Assembly (NCBI RefSeq): GCF_003628145.1
Contig: NZ_RBZV01000001.1
Location: 963,558-1,027,557, forward strand
DNA: 64,000 bases
Reading direction: 5' to 3'
Origin: Trinickia fusca
GTDB lineage: Bacteria > Pseudomonadota > Gammaproteobacteria > Burkholderiales > Burkholderiaceae
Shown in pieces: positions 57,642-64,000 of the stretch (position 1 is the first letter of the stretch; every line of letters begins with the position of its first letter). The position numbers and the translations under genes are program-made. Below the pieces are notes generated by a model. The model was not told the DNA's origin. It saw only the letters and a list, made by a program, of their open reading frames with translations, and did not search any database.

Positions 57642-60212
57642 ATGCGCGCCCCCGCCGCCCTGCCCGACCCCATCTCGCTCAAAGCGGACTACCGTCTCGC
57701 CAAGACCGAGCTGCTGGCCCGTTTCAAGGCGGCGAGCAACGTCGATGCTGTGATGCGCGCGCTCTCGCGGGCCACCGACGACGCGCTCAAGCGGGCCTGG
57801 CTCACCTGCGAAATGCCGGCGTCGCTGGCGCTGGTCGCCGTGGGCGGCTACGGCCGAGGCGAGCTCGCGCCGTACTCGGACATCGACATCCTCGTGCTGC
57901 TGCCCGAAACGCTGGCGCCCGCGCTCGAGGCGTGCATCGAGCGCTTCATCGGCATGGCGTGGGATCTCGGGCTCGAGATCGGTAGCAGCGTACGCAGCGT
58001 CGGCCAATGCATCGAAGAGGCCGGCAACGACATCACCGTGCGCACGTCGCTGCTCGAGGCACGACGCATCGTCGGCAGCACCGCGCTGTTCGAACGCTTC
58101 ACGCTGCGCTTTAACGACACGCTCGATGCGCGCGCGTTCTTCCAGGCCAAGATGCTGGAAATGCGGCAGCGCCATGCGAAGTTTCAGGACTCCCCATACA
58201 GCCTCGAGCCCAATGTGAAGGAAAGTCCGGGCGGTCTGCGCGATCTGCAGCTGATCCTCTGGATCGCGCGCGCGGCGGGCTTCGGCAGCAGTTGGCGCGA
58301 ACTGGACGAGCGTGGCCTCATCACCGCGCGCGAAGCGCGCGAACTGCGCCGCAACGAGCAATTCCTGAAGATGCTGCGTGCACGCCTGCACGGCATCGCG
58401 GGACGCCGGCAAGACGTGCTCGTGTTCGATCTGCAAACAGCTGCGGCCGAGAGCTTCGGCTACGAAGCCACGCAAACGCGCCGCGCGAGCGAACAGCTCA
58501 TGCGGCGCTATTACTGGGCAGCCAAGGCTGTCACGCAGCTCACGACGATCCTGATCCAGAACGTCGAGGCACAGCTCTTTCCGCGTACGAGCGGCATCAC
58601 GCGCGTGCTGTCGGAGCGCTTCGTCGAGAAGCAAGGCATGATCGAGATCGCGAGCGACGACGTGTTCGAGCGCACGCCCAGCGCGATCCTCGAAGCCTTC
58701 TTGCTGTACGAGATGACGCAAGGCACCAAAGGGCTCTCGGCGCGTACGCTGCGCGCGTTGTACAACGCGCGCGAGATCATGGACTCGCGCTGGCGGCGCG
58801 ACCCCGAGAACCGACGCCTGTTCATGGAGATCCTCAAGCAGCCGCAAGGCATCACGCATGCGCTGCGCCTCATGAACCAGACCAGCGTGCTCGGGCGCTA
58901 TCTGCTGAACTTCCGGCGCATCGTCGGCCAGATGCAGCACGACCTCTATCACGTCTATACGGTCGATCAGCACATCCTGATGGTGCTGCGTAACCTGCGC
59001 CGCTTCGCGCTGGCCGAGCATGCGCACGAATACCCGTTCTGCAGCCAGCTGATGGCCAACTTCGAGCGCCAATGGGTGCTGTACGTCGCCGCGCTGTTTC
59101 ACGACATCGCCAAGGGCCGCGGCGGCGATCACTCGACGCTCGGCATGGCCGACGCACGGCGCTTTTGTCGTGAACACGGCATCGGCGGCGACGATGCCAC
59201 GCTGATCGTCTGGCTCGTGCAGCATCATCTGACGATGAGCCAGGTCGCGCAAAAACAGGACACGAGCGATCCGGCCGTCATCGAACAGTTCGCCAAGCTC
59301 GTCGACAACGAGCGGCAGCTTACCGCGCTCTACCTGCTGACCGTCGCCGACATCCGCGGCACCAGCCCGAAGGTGTGGAACACCTGGAAAGGCAAGCTGC
59401 TCGAGGATCTGTACCGCACGACGCTCGCCGTGCTGGGCGGTGCGCGCCCCGACGAGCACTCCGAGCTAAAGACGCGCCAGGAGGAAGCCTTGGCGCTGCT
59501 GCGGCTCGAGACGGTCCCCGAGCATGCACACCGTGCACTGTGGGAGCAGCTCGACGTCGGCTACTTCCTGCGCCATGACGCTGCCGACATCGCCTGGCAA
59601 ACACGCGTGCTCTACCGTCACGTGCAAACCGACACGCCGATCGTGCGCGCGCGGCCTTCGCCGATCGGCGAGGCGTTGCAGGTGCTCGTCTATGTGCGCG
59701 ACCGCTCGGACCTGTTCGCGGGCATTTGCGCATACTTCGACCGCAACGGCCTGTCGGTGCTCGATGCGCGCATCAACACAACGCGCCACGGCTACGCGCT
59801 CGACAACTTCATCGTCGCGCACACCGAAGACGACGTGCAATACCGCAACATCGCCAATCTCGTCGAGCAGCAGCTGGCGGCCCGCCTGTCGGCCGATGCG
59901 CCTCTGCCCGAGCCGTCCAAGGGGCGGCTCTCGCGGCTGTCGCGTACGTTCCCTATTACCCCGCGCGTCGACCTTCGAGCCGACGAGCGGGGCCAGTACT
60001 ACATCCTGTCCGTGTCGGCCAACGACCGGCCGGGCCTTCTTTATTCGATCGCGCGTGTGCTGGCGGTGCATCGGGTCGGCGTCCATGCGGCGCGGATCAA
60101 CACCCTCGGCGAACGCGTCGAGGACGTGTTCCTGCTCGATGGACGCGGCCTGTCCGACAACCGTCTGCAAATCCAGCTCGAAACCGAACTGCTGCGCGCG
60201 ATCGCCGTGTGA
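57642..60212 (+). CDS. glnD: Bifunctional uridylyltransferase/uridylyl-removing enzyme GlnD
   Basis: An 856-aa nitrogen sensor that uridylylates PII proteins when glutamine is low and reverses it when high. The start [19 protein letters not shown] at 57642 is favoured over an in-frame ATG at 57561 that lies inside the map terminator. The nucleotidyltransferase motif [19 protein letters not shown] is near 68-86. The HD hydrolase has [14 protein letters not shown] near 490. Two ACT domains for glutamine follow, [17 protein letters not shown] and [19 protein letters not shown], to the C-terminus. Confidence 0.95.
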   Translation: MRAPAALPDPISLKADYRLAKTELLARFKAASNVDAVMRALSRATDDALKRAWLTCEMPASLALVAVGGYGRGELAPYSDIDILVLLPETLAPALEACIERFIGMAWDLGLEIGSSVRSVGQCIEEAGNDITVRTSLLEARRIVGSTALFERFTLRFNDTLDARAFFQAKMLEMRQRHAKFQDSPYSLEPNVKESPGGLRDLQLILWIARAAGFGSSWRELDERGLITAREARELRRNEQFLKMLRARLHGIAGRRQDVLVFDLQTAAAESFGYEATQTRRASEQLMRRYYWAAKAVTQLTTILIQNVEAQLFPRTSGITRVLSERFVEKQGMIEIASDDVFERTPSAILEAFLLYEMTQGTKGLSARTLRALYNAREIMDSRWRRDPENRRLFMEILKQPQGITHALRLMNQTSVLGRYLLNFRRIVGQMQHDLYHVYTVDQHILMVLRNLRRFALAEHAHEYPFCSQLMANFERQWVLYVAALFHDIAKGRGGDHSTLGMADARRFCREHGIGGDDATLIVWLVQHHLTMSQVAQKQDTSDPAVIEQFAKLVDNERQLTALYLLTVADIRGTSPKVWNTWKGKLLEDLYRTTLAVLGGARPDEHSELKTRQEEALALLRLETVPEHAHRALWEQLDVGYFLRHDAADIAWQTRVLYRHVQTDTPIVRARPSPIGEALQVLVYVRDRSDLFAGICAYFDRNGLSVLDARINTTRHGYALDNFIVAHTEDDVQYRNIANLVEQQLAARLSADAPLPEPSKGRLSRLSRTFPITPRVDLRADERGQYYILSVSANDRPGLLYSIARVLAVHRVGVHAARINTLGERVEDVFLLDGRGLSDNRLQIQLETELLRAIAV

Positions 60213-60219
60213 GAATTGA

Positions 60220-61953
60220 ATGCGCGTCAAACTGACAGCCAAACATCCGCGACCGGCCGCGCCGGAACGCGCCCCCGTACGAACCGGCAGCCCGTCGGCC
60301 CGCAAGCCTGTACGTACCGAACGTCCGGCAGACACGCCGCGCCCCGCAGGTGCGTCGGGCGCCGCGCCCAAAGCCAAGGGCGCGCATAGCGCAGCCTCTG
60401 CGCCGCGCGCGCAAGGCGACAAGTTCAAGCGCGATACCGCTGGCAAGCGCCAGGCACCGGCGAATCGTGGCGCCGGCACGCGCACACGCGACGACGAGCG
60501 TGCTCCGCGTGCAGCAGGTGGACGCTTCAGCGAACGCACTGCAACGAGCGCAGGCAAGCCGCGAGGTGAATACGAATCGCGCGGTGAGCGCAAGCCGCGA
60601 GGCGAATACGAGTCGCGCGGCGAGCGCAAGCCGCGAGGCGAATACGAATCGCGCGGTGAGCGTAAGCCGCGCACCGAATACGAGTCGCGCGGCGAGCGCA
60701 AGCCGCGCGCCGAATACGAATCGCGCGGCGACCGCAAGCCGCGTGCCGAATATGAATCGCGCGGCGATCGCAAGCCGCGAGGCGAATACGAGTCGCGCGG
60801 TGAGCGTAAGCCGCGCGCCGAATATGAATCGCGCGGCGATCGCAAGCCGCGAGGCGAATACGAGTCGCGCGGTGAGCGTAAGCCGCGCGCCGAATACGAG
60901 CCGCGCGGCGACCGCAAGCCACGCGCCGAATATGAATCGCGCGGCGACCGCAAGCCGCGAGGCGAATACGAATCGCGCGGTGAGCGTAAGCCACGCGCCG
61001 AATATGAGCCGCGCGGCGACCGCAAGCCACGCGCCGAATACGAATCACGCGGCGACCGTAAGCCACGCGCCGAATACGAGGCACGCGCCGCGCGCGGTCC
61101 CGTCAAGCGCGCGGCGGCCGCGCCGAACGGACGTCCCTCACGTCCCGCCCGCCCGGCGGCGTCGGCCTCGAGTTCGGTTTCGGCGGTCAACGCGGACGGC
61201 ACGATGCGGCTGTCCAAGCGCATGTCCGAATTGAGCCTGTGCTCGCGTCGTGAAGCGGACGAATGGATCGAGAACGGCTGGGTCCGCGTGGACGGCGTGG
61301 TCGTCGATACGCTCGGCGCACGCGTGCGCCCCGAGCAGCGGATCGAGGTGAGTTCCGAAGCGCACGCCTCACAGGCGCGCCAGGTCACGATCCTGTTGCA
61401 CAAGCCCGTCGGCTATGTGTCGGGCCAGGCCGAGGACGGCTATGAGCCGGCCGTGACGCTGATCACGCCGGCCAACCACTGGGAAGGCGATCGCTCGGAT
61501 ACGCGCTTTTCGCCGAGCCACCTGCGCACGCTCGCGCCAGCCGGCCGTCTCGACATCGATTCGACGGGCCTGCTCGTGCTCACGCAGGACGGCCGCATCG
61601 CCAAGCAGCTGATCGGCGAACACTCGGGCGTCGAAAAGGAGTACCTCGTGCGCGTGACGTACGGCGAACTCACGACCGACATCGATCAACACTTCCCGCC
61701 TGAAAAGCTCGCGCTGCTGCGCTTCGGCCTGTCGCTCGACGACGTGCCGCTCAAGGCCGCCAAAGTGAGCTGGCAAAACGGCGAGCAGCTGCGCTTCGTC
61801 CTGCGCGAGGGCAAGAAACGGCAGATTCGCCGCATGTGCGAACTGGTCGGGCTACATGTGGTGGGCCTCAAGCGCGTACGCATGGGCAGCGTCGTGCTCG
61901 GCGCGTTACCGCAAGGCCAGTGGCGCTATCTGCTGCCCAACGAGTCGTTCTAA
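60220..61953 (+). CDS. RsuA/RluB/RluF-family pseudouridine synthase with repeat-rich N-terminus
   Basis: A 577-aa protein. Residues 1-110 are basic and disordered (Arg, Pro, Ala). Residues 116-283 are fourteen 12-residue repeats of the form [G/A]EYESRG[E/D]RKPR. The S4 RNA-binding domain is at about 325-390 (MRLSKRMSELSLCSRREADE). The catalytic domain has the Asp in LAPAGRLDIDSTGLLVLTQDG (near 447) and GKKRQIRRMCELVGLHVVGL. The C-terminus resembles RluF (23S rRNA) more than RsuA, but the target is not certain. The repeat arm likely binds RNA or phase-separates; that is inference. It starts 7 bp after glnD. Confidence 0.88.
   Translation: MRVKLTAKHPRPAAPERAPVRTGSPSARKPVRTERPADTPRPAGASGAAPKAKGAHSAASAPRAQGDKFKRDTAGKRQAPANRGAGTRTRDDERAPRAAGGRFSERTATSAGKPRGEYESRGERKPRGEYESRGERKPRGEYESRGERKPRTEYESRGERKPRAEYESRGDRKPRAEYESRGDRKPRGEYESRGERKPRAEYESRGDRKPRGEYESRGERKPRAEYEPRGDRKPRAEYESRGDRKPRGEYESRGERKPRAEYEPRGDRKPRAEYESRGDRKPRAEYEARAARGPVKRAAAAPNGRPSRPARPAASASSSVSAVNADGTMRLSKRMSELSLCSRREADEWIENGWVRVDGVVVDTLGARVRPEQRIEVSSEAHASQARQVTILLHKPVGYVSGQAEDGYEPAVTLITPANHWEGDRSDTRFSPSHLRTLAPAGRLDIDSTGLLVLTQDGRIAKQLIGEHSGVEKEYLVRVTYGELTTDIDQHFPPEKLALLRFGLSLDDVPLKAAKVSWQNGEQLRFVLREGKKRQIRRMCELVGLHVVGLKRVRMGSVVLGALPQGQWRYLLPNESF
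60565..61068 (+). repeat. Fourteen in-frame 36-bp tandem repeats
   Basis: Fourteen direct repeats of 36 bp (unit GGCGAATACGAATCGCGCGG plus a 16-bp RKPR-coding part) lie head to tail within the pseudouridine synthase gene, and a degenerate fifteenth copy follows. Units vary mainly as Gly/Ala/Thr at position 1, Ser/Pro at 5 and Glu/Asp at 8. The repeats keep all six frames largely open, which produces long spurious frames on both strands. Confidence 0.95.
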
Positions 61954-62000
61954 CGCTTCCATTCCCTTTCTCTCGCCACGCTCACTGAGCACCAAAGCGA

Positions 62001-62025
62001 CGACGCCCGCGGTAAGCGGGCGTCG
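62001..62025. terminator. Hairpin between convergent genes
   Basis: CGACGCCCGC (62001-62010) pairs perfectly with GCGGGCGTCG (62016-62025) around GGTAA. It lies midway between the pseudouridine synthase stop and the def stop. No T-run is present, so it may act as a weak two-way terminator or a 3'-end stabiliser. Confidence 0.5.
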
Positions 62026-62046
62026 CGCGGCGGCCAAGCGTGCCGT

Positions 62047-64000
<1,954 letters not shown>

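Noticed and set aside
60565-61068. CRISPR array
   Set aside because: The 36-bp period is similar to CRISPR repeats, but there are no unique spacers; the units are contiguous, in frame and encode conserved residues.
59466-61403. Long minus-strand frame across the end of glnD and the repeat-rich gene
   Set aside because: Its repeated SARGLRSPRDSY units are only the complement of the 36-bp repeats; the plus strand carries GlnD ACT domains and a pseudouridine synthase.

Overview
The window reads as one chromosomal segment of a high-GC betaproteobacterium of the Burkholderiaceae (Burkholderia, Paraburkholderia or Trinickia type). This is inferred from the protein style, the strong GC codon bias, and the order frr-uppS-cdsA-dxr-rseP-bamA-skp-lpxD-fabZ-lpxA-lpxB-rnhB beside pyrH-tsf-rpsB, map-glnD, guaBA and ppsA/ppsR. 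No insertion sequence, prophage, CRISPR array, rRNA or tRNA was recognised.

Region 1 (about 1-2.6 kb) holds a small hypothetical gene, a predicted beta-propeller lipoprotein with a long Gly-Ser linker, and a VapB-type antitoxin whose VapC partner survives only as a 29-codon stub.

Region 2 (about 2.8-28.7 kb) is an accessory catabolic island for C2 organosulfonates. Several predicted routes meet at sulfoacetaldehyde. SauU/SauT/SauS import sulfoacetate, activate it and reduce it. A GMC flavoprotein resembling isethionate dehydrogenase (IseJ) could oxidise isethionate. A DadA-type FAD amine oxidoreductase could deaminate taurine. Xsc then splits sulfoacetaldehyde to acetyl phosphate and sulfite, and Pta makes acetyl-CoA. 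A SoeABC-type membrane molybdoenzyme is placed to oxidise the sulfite. A TauABC-type transporter (gene order C-A-B), one MocR/TauR-like and two IclR regulators, an NTF2-like protein and a CobS/CobT-like AAA+/VWA pair complete the island. The control DNA is rich: a 17-bp-arm inverted repeat between sauS and sauR, a CATTCC operator cluster before xsc, three tandem hairpins before the NTF2-like gene, and an inverted repeat upstream of the soeA promoter.

Region 3 (about 28.7-29.3 kb) holds a HigA-type antitoxin overlapping the truncated tail of its HigB-type toxin. Decayed toxin-antitoxin modules therefore lie on both sides of the island.

Region 4 (about 29.3-64 kb) is core genome. It contains guaBA; a DMT exporter; rnfH-ratA divergent from smpB; qmcA-nfeD; ppsA/ppsR; an rRNA methyltransferase; the lipid A, outer-membrane and isoprenoid operon (rnhB back to uppS); frr, pyrH, tsf, rpsB; map, glnD; a pseudouridine synthase with fourteen 12-residue repeats; def; and a ligA gene cut by the window end. 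Most of it runs on the minus strand with short gaps or 4-10-bp overlaps, so long operons are likely.
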